DNA from: Verrucomicrobiia bacterium
GTDB taxonomy: Bacteria > Verrucomicrobiota > Verrucomicrobiia > Limisphaerales > DSYF01
NCBI GenBank assembly: GCA_035765895.1
Contig: DASTWL010000073.1
Span: 1 to 57,729 of the forward strand
Reading direction: 5' to 3'
DNA length: 57,729 nucleotides
How positions within the stretch are numbered: the first letter of the stretch is position 1; every line of letters starts with the position of its first letter. Below are positions 41,908-49,857 of the stretch, piece after piece. The position numbers and the translations under genes are program-made. The notes below the pieces were generated by a model. It searched no databases. It worked only from the letters and a program-made list of their open reading frames with translations, and was not told the origin of the DNA.

Positions 41908-43004
41908 TGGCGGAAGTGTTCGGCAACGGCGCGGTTGGTGGTGATGGCCAGACAGAAGTTGTCGCCCGCAGCTATGGCGACAACGTTGCTCAGGCCTTCC
42001 GGAACAGACACAGGGTGAAGTCCGTTATTCATGCATCCCCATGCAACGACGGTGCCGTTGGTCTTCAAAGCGAGGCCATAGCCATTACCTGCAGCAACGG
42101 CAACTATGTTGCTTAAAACTTGACCGTCGATGGCCACAATGCCACTTGCACTGTGGGTCTCATTTGTAGTCGCAACGCCTGTCGCTTGGCCCTCGCGATT
42201 AAATCCCCAGCCGAAGACGGTGCCGTCTTTCTTGAGTGCAAGATTGTGGTTATATCCCGCAGAAACGGCCACGATATTTGTTGCCGCCATCGGCGTGGTC
42301 ATTTCACCATTAGATCGCCATTCGACGACTGTGCCGTCATTTTTGAGCGCCAAATCGCGCCCAAACGAACTCCGAGATGCGGCAATCGCGACAACATTAC
42401 TCAACCCCGCCGGAGAATTCTCCCGGCTGCCGAAACTCGTGATCGTGCCATCCTTTTTGAGCGCCAAGCCATGAGATTCTCCCGCGGCAATCGCCGTTAG
42501 ATTACTCAATCCAACAGGAACATTTATCTGTCCATTTTTATTATCCCCCCAACCCACTACCGTTCCATCACGCTTGAGGGCCAAATTGAATTGCCACCCC
42601 GCCGAGATGGCAGTCACGTCTGTTAACACCTGGCCTCCGATTTTCACGGGACCGGCTGCTCTATGCGGAAACGGTGTTGTATATCCAACTGCCTCTTGGA
42701 TGATGTTGCCGCCCCAGCCAATGACCGAGCCATCACTTAATAACGCCACGCTGTGTGACATCCCTGCAGCTACTGACACAACATTGTTCAATTCTTGGCC
42801 AGCAATCCTCACCACGCCAGTTGCGAAGGGGTTGTCTGTGACAAAGACCACCCCGTTGGAGGCTGGGTATGATGCACTGCCGGTCACCTCCCCAGACACA
42901 TTAACTCCCCAGCCAACTACTTGGCCCGCTGGCGTGCCCCCAAAGCTTGCTTGCCCTCCAAGCCAGAGAACAATCAGCATATTCGCCTTCTTCAAGGTTT
43001 TCAT
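41904..43004 (-). CDS. Secreted RCC1-repeat protein A
   Basis: 366 residues with a signal peptide (MKTLKKANMLIVLWLGGQAS). RCC1-like repeats throughout: NVVSVAAGMSHSVALLSDGS, DVTAISAGWQFNLALKRDGT, NIVAVSAGYNHNLALKKDGT, NIVAVAAGNGYGLALKTNGT, each followed by V.GWG- or VAWG-type turns. The end (VVAIAAGDNFCLAITTNRAV) is almost the same as in RCC1 protein B, which indicates a recent duplication. It overlaps the Ig-like gene by ATGA. Probably a secreted or surface beta-propeller; no enzyme motif is seen. Confidence 0.85.
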   Translation of the reverse strand: MKTLKKANMLIVLWLGGQASFGGTPAGQVVGWGVNVSGEVTGSASYPASNGVVFVTDNPFATGVVRIAGQELNNVVSVAAGMSHSVALLSDGSVIGWGGNIIQEAVGYTTPFPHRAAGPVKIGGQVLTDVTAISAGWQFNLALKRDGTVVGWGDNKNGQINVPVGLSNLTAIAAGESHGLALKKDGTITSFGSRENSPAGLSNVVAIAASRSSFGRDLALKNDGTVVEWRSNGEMTTPMAATNIVAVSAGYNHNLALKKDGTVFGWGFNREGQATGVATTNETHSASGIVAIDGQVLSNIVAVAAGNGYGLALKTNGTVVAWGCMNNGLHPVSVPEGLSNVVAIAAGDNFCLAITTNRAVAEHFRQ

Positions 43005-43010
43005 AACGCT

Positions 43011-43178
43011 CTAGTGGGTGGAGATTTGATTCTCTATCGTCCGTGTCACACTTCGCCCCAGCTTTTGAATCGTCATGGTTCCGTCAGATCCAAGTGTAAA
43101 TGTCTGGTTCCAACCTGTCATCGAATTCGTAGGGCCACCGGCAATTCTCCACCTGGCTGGAATGTCCCATGGCGCTAT
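43011..43178 (-). pseudogene. Remnant of a second Ig-like gene (C-terminal 55 codons)
   Basis: Read from 43178 to a TAG at 43013-43011, this frame gives PWDIPARWRIAGGP, then NQTFTLGSDGTMTIQKLGRS and VTRTIENQISTH. It aligns with the end of the 325-residue Ig-like protein (TWHIPGKWKIGNGH, QVFTLSEDGTVKVSKFGHTV). An in-frame stop at 43182-43184 and loss of similarity upstream show that the rest is gone. It lies 6 bp upstream of the RCC1 protein A start. Confidence 0.75.
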
Positions 43179-43184
43179 GGGCTA

Positions 43185-43583
43185 TATGCACGGTTATCGT
43201 GCGCCCCCAACAAACCGTCAACACCTTTCACGTCTGATCGGTCTGAATGCAGAACGGCTAATCCCTTTTATTCAACGAGCATGCAAAGGCCGTCTCCGTG
43301 CAGCATTGAGGGGGCGTTTTCACCGAGCGCACGCTCGTTTACAAACTCCAGCGCCTGCGCGAACTGGGCTTTGAAGTGGACGCGCCGTAGGTGAATGAGC
43401 GTTAGACGCCAATTCAGCCGCGCTCACCGGGATGGGACTTCGGGTTGTTATTTCGATTTTCAAATGACCAGCCCAAAATCTTCCATTCAATTGCCATAAG
43501 TTGGCATGCGAAGCGAATCGTTGACATTGGGAAACCGCAACATGTTTTTTGAAAGCTCTTCGGTTGTTGTTTTCATAAAAAGC
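43185..43583. other. Non-coding stretch with the second activator-gene tail
   Basis: No gene is seen here. The only recognisable content is the 64-bp repeat at 43328-43391. The sequence after 43392 is lower in GC than its surroundings, as are the small membrane gene that follows and the gap to 44090. This supports a junction of different origins near 43.4 kb. Confidence 0.5.
43328..43391. repeat. 64-bp direct repeat, copy 2 (orphan tail of a sigma54 activator gene)
   Basis: Encodes the same terminal peptide TLVYKLQRLRELGFEVDAP and stop as the gene ending at 39779, with two silent differences. Sequence before 43328 does not match the activator gene, so this is an orphan end. Confidence 0.95.
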
Positions 43584-43922
43584 TCAACCTTCGGTTTTCT
43601 TCTTGATGAAAGTAATCGCGTTGCCGATGACACCAATAATACAGAATACGAGGAGCGGATTTAGGAGTATCGCAAAAAGTTTATGCCCCAAATAGCTTAC
43701 ACCATCGTCCATTCCAAACGCTTGAATTAGTATTATCGTAGGTTCAAGCAATCTCAGATATAAGTATGAAATCCAATCGACCAAACCAGAATGTGAGCTA
43801 GGAGCCACCAATGCGTCCAAAATTGCAAAAATGCTCATAACCGCAAACATAGACACTGACAAGGCGACCTGCACCTTGAACGTGAGAGACGAACGGCGTT
43901 TTAGTATTCCAGAATTATTCAT
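43584..43922 (-). CDS. Small membrane protein, unknown function
   Basis: 112 residues with two or three hydrophobic segments (VQVALSVSMFAVMSIFAILD, YLRLLEPTIILIQAFGM, LFAILLNPLLVFCIIGVIGN) and a basic tail (TFIKKKTEG). It is AT-richer than the rest of the window and has more Ile, Asn and Lys codons, which suggests a different origin. No family is recognised. It stands alone between the RCC1 block and the ABC export operon. Confidence 0.55.
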   Translation of the reverse strand: MNNSGILKRRSSLTFKVQVALSVSMFAVMSIFAILDALVAPSSHSGLVDWISYLYLRLLEPTIILIQAFGMDDGVSYLGHKLFAILLNPLLVFCIIGVIGNAITFIKKKTEG

Positions 43923-44090
43923 GTTCTGTTCTCCCTCACGAAGTCGATGGAAAACACAATTACCCCTCCGCCAATCTGTCCTTAAAGATAATACTGCGTG
44001 GTGTCACCCTCGGAAAATTGGGACAATCCAAGATAACTGGGATAATTCGGTGACAAGATCGGCTGGACCAATTGCATTACAACGCCTCAC

Positions 44091-45089
44091 TCATTTCTTC
44101 AAAAAATCCACCTTCGCGCTCAGCTCGGGCGTGAGGTAGTTGTCCGGATTCAGGATTTGCACCTTGATTTGCAACGTGCCCTTGGCCCGGTTGGCTTCCG
44201 GCGCAATCTCCGCCACGACGCCGTCATAGACCCGGTCCGGATAGGCCTCCGGACTGACGCGGCACTTTTGGTTCAACGAGATTTTGGCCAGGTCGGCTTC
44301 GTTCATGTCGATTTCCACCTGCAAATCCTTCGGATCGGCCAGGGCGATCAGCGCCGTGCTGGGCCCGCGCGTGCCGCCAAAGCTTTGCGGCGTGACGAGT
44401 TCATTCGGGTCCACCAGCTTTTCGAGAATGACGCCGTTGATGGGCGAACGGATGGTGCACCAGCCCACATACGCCCGGGCCACGTCGCGCGCGCCTTCGG
44501 CCATGGCCAGCGTGGCCTTGGCGGAATCCACTGCAATGCGCGCATCGTCGAGCGACTGCCGGGATTCGATGTCCGTTTTGGCCAGTTTGCTGATGCGCTC
44601 GTAATCGAGTTCCGCCTTGGCCAGCCCGGCCTGCGCGCTGCTGACCTGCCCGGCCGCCTCCTGCAACCGCGCCTTGAATTCGGTGTCGTCCAAGAGCACC
44701 ACAACCTGTCCGTTGGTGACTGCGTCCCCCTTCTTGACGCCGATCCATTTCACCACGCCCATGAACCGCGGGCTGAGCTCGATCCGCTCGCGGTTGATGA
44801 TGTAGCCGCTCACCGTGAGGACAACGTCCCCAGCCGGCGCCATGGTGGTATTGGCCATGTTCGTTGTCGCGGCCGGGACGGTTGCGGCATCCGTCGTGGC
44901 GCTGGCCAGCACGTCGGTGGTTTCCGTGGTTTTCATGACCCGGCGGCTGTCCGAGACCCGGGGCCAGGCAAAAAACAGGGCCGCGCCGGTCACGGCGAAC
45001 ACCACGAAGAAAATCACCCACACGGGCCGCCGCGGACGCAGTTTCTGGTCGCGGTCGATTTTGAGTTGGTCCAACGGTTCCATGTTCAT
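44091..45089 (-). CDS. Periplasmic adaptor (membrane fusion) protein of an ABC export system
   Basis: 332 residues from the ATG at 45089 (an upstream TTG at 45113 is less likely). One membrane anchor (VWVIFFVVFAVTGAALFFAW), a Thr/Ala-rich linker, then lipoyl and hairpin domains: VVLTVSGYIINRERIELSPR, VKWIGVKKGDAVTNGQVVVL, the coiled-coil hairpin (GQVSSAQAGLAKAELDYERI, ARIAVDSAKATLAMAEGARD), and the return GWCTIRSPINGVILEKLVDP. A beta-barrel domain follows (LQVEIDMNEADLAKISLNQK). This is the MacA/HlyD family. It is last in the operon with an ATPase and two permeases. No TolC-type outer-membrane factor is in the window. Confidence 0.88.
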   Translation of the reverse strand: MNMEPLDQLKIDRDQKLRPRRPVWVIFFVVFAVTGAALFFAWPRVSDSRRVMKTTETTDVLASATTDAATVPAATTNMANTTMAPAGDVVLTVSGYIINRERIELSPRFMGVVKWIGVKKGDAVTNGQVVVLLDDTEFKARLQEAAGQVSSAQAGLAKAELDYERISKLAKTDIESRQSLDDARIAVDSAKATLAMAEGARDVARAYVGWCTIRSPINGVILEKLVDPNELVTPQSFGGTRGPSTALIALADPKDLQVEIDMNEADLAKISLNQKCRVSPEAYPDRVYDGVVAEIAPEANRAKGTLQIKVQILNPDNYLTPELSAKVDFLKK

Positions 45090-45141
45090 GAGCGACCCCC
45101 AAACAATGCCCAAGCGGACGAGTTCCGCAAGCCGGGCGCGT

Positions 45142-46413
45142 TCAAACTGACTTGAGCGCGGCGATCACCGGGAGCCGCGCGGCCCGCAGCGCCGGCAGAA
45201 AACTGCCCACGATTCCGACGCTGACGGCAAAAATCATCCCCTGCACCAGCAACGGCGGGGTCACCTGAAACTGGAAGATGACCTCGCTGAAGGTATTGAA
45301 ACTGAGCGTGCCGAAGCGGACGCCAAACGCCACACACAACCACTGCGCCAGCAGCGCCGCAAGACAGCCGAGCACGCCGCCCAGGCCGGCCAGAATCGCC
45401 CCTTCGAGATTGAAGCTCGCCAGGATGGTCCGCCGGCGGAAGCCGAGCACGCGCAACGTGCCAATCTCACGGGTTCGCGCGCCGACGCTAGCATACATCG
45501 TGTTCATCGCCGCAAAGACGGCGCCGATGGACATGGCGGTGGCCAGCAGCGTGCCCAGCATTTTGATCGGTCCCGCGGTGGCGGTTTGCGCCGCGTAATA
45601 TTTCGTTTCGAGTTCGGCGCGCAGCGGCATGCGCTTGTCCGATTCAATCCGCCGCATCAGCGCCACCGCGGCGTTGGTGTTCGCCACGCGCGCCAGGACG
45701 CTGGAATAATTCTCGCGGTCGAACACGGAGCGCGCCTCGTCCGCGTCCATCCACAATTCCGAGTCGAAGGCCGTGTCGCCGCCGTCGAACCAGCCCACCA
45801 CCGTCAGCTCGGTGCCACCGGTCTTGAAGGTCTGGCCGATGTCACAATGCGCGAAGCGCCGCGCCATCTTCACGCTGGCGACCGCTTCGCGATGGCCGGG
45901 GTTGAACCAGCGGCCCGCGACCAGTTTGACCTGCGGCCGCAGTTGAATGCCCTGGGACGTGATGCCGCGCATGGTGACGTTCGCTTCGCCCGGGGCGTCC
46001 CGGCGCGGCAGGCTGATGATCACGGCCAGATCGGCGGACACGATGGGCCGGCCCTGCGCGTCCCGTTCCACCTCCGGCCAATACTGGATGATCTTCAACT
46101 GTTCGCGCGACACCTGGCTGCTCGATTCGGCAGTGGAGCCTTTCCGCACGATCATCACGTTGTGGGGGTCGCCGGTGTTCATGCTCGATTTTTCCAGACC
46201 GGCCGCCATGGCCTGCATGAGCAGGAACACCGCCACCACCAGGGCCACGCCCAGCACGGTGGCCGCCGTGGCGCGCCAGCGCACCAGCACGCTCTTGAAG
46301 TTGTAAGGCAGCGGAATGGGCGACATGACGACGGCGTAGGCCAACCAGGCCAGATAGCCGACCAGGCCCACACCAATGAACAGGAAGAGAAATGCGGCAG
46401 CGGAAAGGTGCAT
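45142..46413 (-). CDS. ABC transporter permease (MacB/FtsX family), second permease
   Basis: 423 residues, four membrane helices: an N-terminal one (AAFLFLFIGVGLVGYLAWLA), a pair later in the chain (GTLLATAMSIGAVFAAMNTM, then LAGLGGVLGCLAALLAQWLC) and one near the C terminus (LLVQGMIFAVSVGIVGSFLP). A large periplasmic domain lies between (VKLVAGRWFNPGHREAVASV, LTVVGWFDGGDTAFDSELWM). The FtsX-type motif is RTREIGTLRVLGFRRRTI. It lies 3 bp downstream of the first permease gene, so the pair probably forms a heterodimer with one ATPase. Such systems export lipoproteins, peptides or lipids; the substrate is unknown. Confidence 0.9.
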   Translation of the reverse strand: MHLSAAAFLFLFIGVGLVGYLAWLAYAVVMSPIPLPYNFKSVLVRWRATAATVLGVALVVAVFLLMQAMAAGLEKSSMNTGDPHNVMIVRKGSTAESSSQVSREQLKIIQYWPEVERDAQGRPIVSADLAVIISLPRRDAPGEANVTMRGITSQGIQLRPQVKLVAGRWFNPGHREAVASVKMARRFAHCDIGQTFKTGGTELTVVGWFDGGDTAFDSELWMDADEARSVFDRENYSSVLARVANTNAAVALMRRIESDKRMPLRAELETKYYAAQTATAGPIKMLGTLLATAMSIGAVFAAMNTMYASVGARTREIGTLRVLGFRRRTILASFNLEGAILAGLGGVLGCLAALLAQWLCVAFGVRFGTLSFNTFSEVIFQFQVTPPLLVQGMIFAVSVGIVGSFLPALRAARLPVIAALKSV

Positions 46414-46416
46414 GGG

Positions 46417-47562
46417 TCAATCGAGCGTTTTCAAACCTTCCGCGACACTCATGCGGGCGACGGCCAGACCGGGCATGATGCTGGACACCACGCCCAATGC
46501 CGCCGCCACCGCCGCGCCCGTCCCCACGATGCGTGCGGTCACCTCGAAATACGGGAAAAGGCCGTTGGTCAGCTTCGACACGTCGCCAAACGTGTAAAGA
46601 CAATACGCGCCGCCCACGCCGATCACCGCGCCCGCCATGGCCAGCCCGAAACTTTCCGCGAGAATGAACGCGAACAATTCCCGCCGCCGGTAGCCCAGCG
46701 CCTTCAGGATGGCCAGCTCGCGAAACCGTTCCCGAATGGCCATGCTCATCGTGCTGGCTGAAACCAGCAGCAACGTGAACACCACGGCGCTCGAAATCAG
46801 CGTGACCAGCAGTTTGATGTTGCCCCACATGGAAATGAAGCTGAGCTGGAAGGCGCGTTCCGTCTCGGCCCGCACCTCGGCCGACGTGTTCTCAAACGCC
46901 TTGTTGATGGCGGCAAGGACGCGCGGCATGTCCTCGGCCGATTTGACCTTCAGCCACCACATGCCGACCTCGCCCGTGTCGCCCGTGGCCTCATTCAAAT
47001 AATCCTGGCGAAACAGCATGTTCCGGTCGTCCGGCGTGCCTGCGTAGATCCCGACGATTTTGAAGTCGAGCGTCACCGGATACACCGTGCTTTCGAGCGT
47101 GATCTTGTCGCCCACCTTGAGATGGTATTTGTCGGCGGAGATGCGGCCGATGACGCAGCCGTCGCGCTCCTTCTCAAACGCCGCATACGCCTCGGGATTC
47201 ATTTTCGCCTCGCCAAAAACCGAGCGCAGCTTCGTGGGGTCCATCGCGAACTGCGCAAAGGTCATGTTCTCCTCGTTCTTGTATTTCCCGCCGAACCAGG
47301 TGAACGGCGTGACGGCTTCCACACCGGGAATACGTTCGATGACCGGCCGCTGCCGCGCCGGCAGCAGGTTGGCGATGGAGATTTTGTTGCGGACGGCCAC
47401 GCGCAATTCGGCCCCCGCCCCTTCCACCGGCAACGTCAGCTCGCGCAGGGCCACCAGCAGCGTCACGAGCAGGAAGAGGCTGACGGCGACGCTCAGGACG
47501 GAAAGCAGCGCCCGGCGCTTGTTGCGCAGCGCGTTCTTGATGATGAACGTCTGGAAGTTCAT
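46417..47562 (-). CDS. ABC transporter permease (MacB/FtsX family), first permease
   Basis: 381 residues with an N-terminal helix (ALLSVLSVAVSLFLLVTLLV), a periplasmic domain (VRNKISIANLLPARQRPVIE, RISADKYHLKVGDKITLEST) and C-terminal helices (LLVTLISSAVVFTLLLVSAS, AESFGLAMAGAVIGVGGAYC, VGTGAAVAAALGVVSSIMPG). RFRELAILKALGYRRRELFA is the FtsX coupling motif. Its ATG overlaps the stop of the ATPase gene by 4 bp. It is homologous in layout to the second permease but diverged, which suggests an old duplication inside the operon. Confidence 0.9.
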   Translation of the reverse strand: MNFQTFIIKNALRNKRRALLSVLSVAVSLFLLVTLLVALRELTLPVEGAGAELRVAVRNKISIANLLPARQRPVIERIPGVEAVTPFTWFGGKYKNEENMTFAQFAMDPTKLRSVFGEAKMNPEAYAAFEKERDGCVIGRISADKYHLKVGDKITLESTVYPVTLDFKIVGIYAGTPDDRNMLFRQDYLNEATGDTGEVGMWWLKVKSAEDMPRVLAAINKAFENTSAEVRAETERAFQLSFISMWGNIKLLVTLISSAVVFTLLLVSASTMSMAIRERFRELAILKALGYRRRELFAFILAESFGLAMAGAVIGVGGAYCLYTFGDVSKLTNGLFPYFEVTARIVGTGAAVAAALGVVSSIMPGLAVARMSVAEGLKTLD

Positions 47563-48266
47563 ACCCGCGCGGACGGGGTGCCGTCGCCGTTCAACAATTC
47601 ACCCTTCTCGAGATGGATGCTGCGCGATCCGAAGGCGGCCGCCTTGGGATCGTGCGTCACCATGATGACCGTTTTGCCCGCGTCGCGGCTCAGCGACCGG
47701 AGCACTTCGAGGACATCGTGGGCCGAATGCGAATCAAGATTGCCCGTGGGCTCGTCGGCGACCACGAGGCTTGGATCGGTGACCAGCGCCCGCGCAATGG
47801 CGACGCGCTGCTCCTGGCCGCCCGAAAGCTGCTTCGGCAGATGGTGCATCCGGTCGCCCAGCCCGACGAGGCCAAGGGCCGTTTCCACACGTTGCCGGCG
47901 TTCGCGGCGTCCGAGCCGCGTCAGGAGCAGCGGCAGCTCGACATTTTCAAACGCCGTCAGCACGGGGATCAAATTGAACGTTTGGAAAATGAAGCCGACA
48001 TTCTGGTTGCGCCAGTCCGCCAGTTGCGATTCATCCAGCCGCGTCACCTCCACGCCCTGGACCGCACACTGGCCGCTGGTCGGCCGGTCAATGCCCGCGA
48101 TGATGTGCAGCAACGTGGATTTGCCGGAGCCCGAGGGCCCCATCAAGGTCAGGAATTCGCCGCCCGCGATGTCGAGCGAGATGTTGTCCAGCGCCGTCAC
48201 CTGGATTTCGCCCTGGGCATAAACCTTCGACAGATTGCGAATGGAAACGATGGGGGCCGCGGCCAT
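47559..48266 (-). CDS. ABC transporter ATP-binding protein (LolD/MacB type)
   Basis: 235 residues from the ATG at 48266. Longer in-frame starts upstream run into the divergent gene and add arginine-rich nonsense. Motifs: Walker A GPSGSGKSTL, Q-loop NVGFIFQTFNLIPVLTAFEN, signature LSGGQEQRVAIARAL, Walker B LVVADEPTGNLDS and the His switch VIMVTHDPKAA. The family powers the export of substrates from the outer leaflet of the inner membrane together with FtsX-type permeases. It is the first gene of the four-gene operon and lies 115 bp from the divergent sensor kinase gene. Confidence 0.93.
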   Translation of the reverse strand: MAAAPIVSIRNLSKVYAQGEIQVTALDNISLDIAGGEFLTLMGPSGSGKSTLLHIIAGIDRPTSGQCAVQGVEVTRLDESQLADWRNQNVGFIFQTFNLIPVLTAFENVELPLLLTRLGRRERRQRVETALGLVGLGDRMHHLPKQLSGGQEQRVAIARALVTDPSLVVADEPTGNLDSHSAHDVLEVLRSLSRDAGKTVIMVTHDPKAAAFGSRSIHLEKGELLNGDGTPSARV

Positions 48267-48346
48267 AAAATTGCCTGCTACTGATAGAGCACGAAGCGCG
48301 GCTTGGCAACTGGTGGCAGCAACTTTGTCGCGCCGGCGGCGCACGC

Positions 48347-48375
48347 TTGAGTCGGTCACCTGCCGGCCGCATAAT
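48347..48375 (+). promoter_or_regulatory. Predicted promoter giving a nearly leaderless kinase transcript
   Basis: TTGAGT at 48347-48352, 17-bp spacer, CATAAT at 48370-48375. The ATG of the sensor kinase is at 48382, only 6 bp after the -10, so the transcript would begin at or beside the start codon. No Shine-Dalgarno sequence is present. Confidence 0.4.
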
Positions 48376-48381
48376 TGCGCC

Positions 48382-49578
48382 ATGTTCCACCACGCAGCGC
48401 CTTCCGCGACAGGCCGCCTTCGGCTCTGTCCGGCCGGCCCCTGGGTGCTGCTGGGGCTCCTGTTATGCCTCACGCCGATTTCGGCGCGCGCCGTCATTCT
48501 CTGGAGCGACCGGGAATCCCGCGTCATCCACAAGACGGCGGTCGGCGAAGACATTCTGGGCGGGGCGGTCAAACGGGACGACACGGCCAACGACGCGCTG
48601 TTCTTCAAGTTTCATGTGGACCCGCTTTCCGACGTGGCTTCGGAGGAATACTACGCCGGGTTCCAGTTGTATGAAAACGAAGACCCCCGCCTCGGCGTGG
48701 GCAACGCCCCCGAAGCCTGGGGCTACTCGGCGTTCAACGCGTCCGAAACCGGCCCGCTCAACAAACGGCCCGGCGAATTCAATTTGAACTCGGCCCATCC
48801 CGAGGCGGCCGGCCTGGGCACGTTCAAACCTTACGAACTCCCGCGCCAGAATCACGAGCGCACCATCATCTTCAAGGTGCAATATGTTCCCGGCGGGGAC
48901 GACTTGATCACCGTGTGGCTGGATCCCGACCTGTCGCATGGGGCGAGCGAGGACAGCCAGCCCGCCGCGCTGACCACGCGCTTCAAGGCACGGGCCTCGT
49001 TTGACCAAATCCACCTGTGCCAGGACGGCGGCGGCAACGGCTGGATCTTCAGCGACATGGCCATTGCCACCTCGTTCCGCGACTTTGTCATCGTGCGTTT
49101 CTGGCGACCTGGTGGTTCAACACCCTGGCGGCGGTGGCGTTGCTGGCGGCCGTCGTGGTCACCGTGCGGGTGGTCGAGAAGCGCAAGTTCCAGCGCCGCC
49201 TGCGGCTGGCCGAACGCGAACGGGCCGTCGAACGCGAACGGGCGCGCATCGCGCAGGATTTACACGACGAACTGGGCTCGTCGCTCACCCGGTTGTCCCT
49301 GCTCAGCGACTCGCTCAAGGAGCACAAGCAGGATCCCGAGGCCATCGAGGGCCGCGCCGCCAAGCTCTCCCAGACCGCAACGGAAACCGTGCGCGCGCTG
49401 GAAGAAATCGTGTGGGCGCTACGGCCGCGCAGCGACACCCTGCAGAGTCTCGTCGAATACGTCGCGCACTTCGCCAAGGAACTGTTTGAGGGGGACACCG
49501 CCCGGTGCCGGCTGGATTTGCCGGATGATTTGCCGGATCGCGCGCTGCCGCCGGACGTGCGGCACAACATTTTTTTGA
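48382..49578 (+). CDS. Sensor kinase, N-terminal part of a frameshifted gene (extracellular sensor)
   Basis: Starts at the ATG at 48382 with a signal peptide or anchor (GPWVLLGLLLCLTPISARAV). Residues about 35-240 are a beta-rich extracytoplasmic domain (LWSDRESRVIHKTAVGEDIL, ALFFKFHVDPLSDVASEEYY, TIIFKVQYVPGGDDLITVWL). After FRDFVIVRFW the frame becomes an Arg/Trp/Ser-rich run without domain character, and the real continuation, a membrane helix and kinase, is in the -1 frame. The true N-terminal part therefore ends near 49098, and the reading to 49578 beyond it is not native. An intact gene would be about 490 residues. Confidence 0.65.
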   Translation: MFHHAAPSATGRLRLCPAGPWVLLGLLLCLTPISARAVILWSDRESRVIHKTAVGEDILGGAVKRDDTANDALFFKFHVDPLSDVASEEYYAGFQLYENEDPRLGVGNAPEAWGYSAFNASETGPLNKRPGEFNLNSAHPEAAGLGTFKPYELPRQNHERTIIFKVQYVPGGDDLITVWLDPDLSHGASEDSQPAALTTRFKARASFDQIHLCQDGGGNGWIFSDMAIATSFRDFVIVRFWRPGGSTPWRRWRCWRPSWSPCGWSRSASSSAACGWPNANGPSNANGRASRRIYTTNWARRSPGCPCSATRSRSTSRIPRPSRAAPPSSPRPQRKPCARWKKSCGRYGRAATPCRVSSNTSRTSPRNCLRGTPPGAGWICRMICRIARCRRTCGTTFF

Positions 49579-49853
49579 TCGTCAAGGAAGCCCTGACCAA
49601 CGCGCTCAAACACGCGCACGCCCGGGAGGTTCTGGTGCGTGCCCAGGCTACGGAAACGTCCCTGGCCCTTTCCGTCGAGGACGACGGCGGCGGATTTGAT
49701 TCAGAGGCGGAGCCTGCGGCGAACAAGCGCAATGGCCTGGGCAACATGCGCCGCCGGGCCGAGACGATTGGCGGACAGCTCACGATTGAAAGCGTCCACC
49801 GCCAGGGCACCAAGGTCCGCCTCACTGTCAACTTCCCACCCAAGCCCGTTTGA
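49017..49853 (+). CDS. NarL-type sensor histidine kinase, C-terminal part of the frameshifted gene
   Basis: The coding content from about 49098 continues the kinase: a membrane helix (FNTLAAVALLAAVVVTVRVV), a linker helix (RRLRLAERERAVERERARIA), HisKA_3 domain with the phospho-acceptor motif AQDLHDELGSSLTRLSLLSD, and HATPase with LIVKEALTNALKHAHAREVL, SVEDDGGGFDSEAEPA and GLGNMRRRAETIGGQLTIES. The frame is open upstream to a GTG at 49017, but that stretch is out of register. It pairs with the LuxR-type regulator 4 bp downstream. If the frameshift is real, this part lacks its sensor domain; a sequence error is equally possible. Confidence 0.75.
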   Translation: MPGRRRQRLDLQRHGHCHLVPRLCHRAFLATWWFNTLAAVALLAAVVVTVRVVEKRKFQRRLRLAERERAVERERARIAQDLHDELGSSLTRLSLLSDSLKEHKQDPEAIEGRAAKLSQTATETVRALEEIVWALRPRSDTLQSLVEYVAHFAKELFEGDTARCRLDLPDDLPDRALPPDVRHNIFLIVKEALTNALKHAHAREVLVRAQATETSLALSVEDDGGGFDSEAEPAANKRNGLGNMRRRAETIGGQLTIESVHRQGTKVRLTVNFPPKPV

Positions 49854-49857
49854 AACC

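Noticed and set aside
42921-43394. A plus-strand gene over the RCC1 start and the repeat tail
   Set aside because: It runs antisense to a signal peptide and crosses the duplicated activator tail in the wrong frame. It has no domain character.
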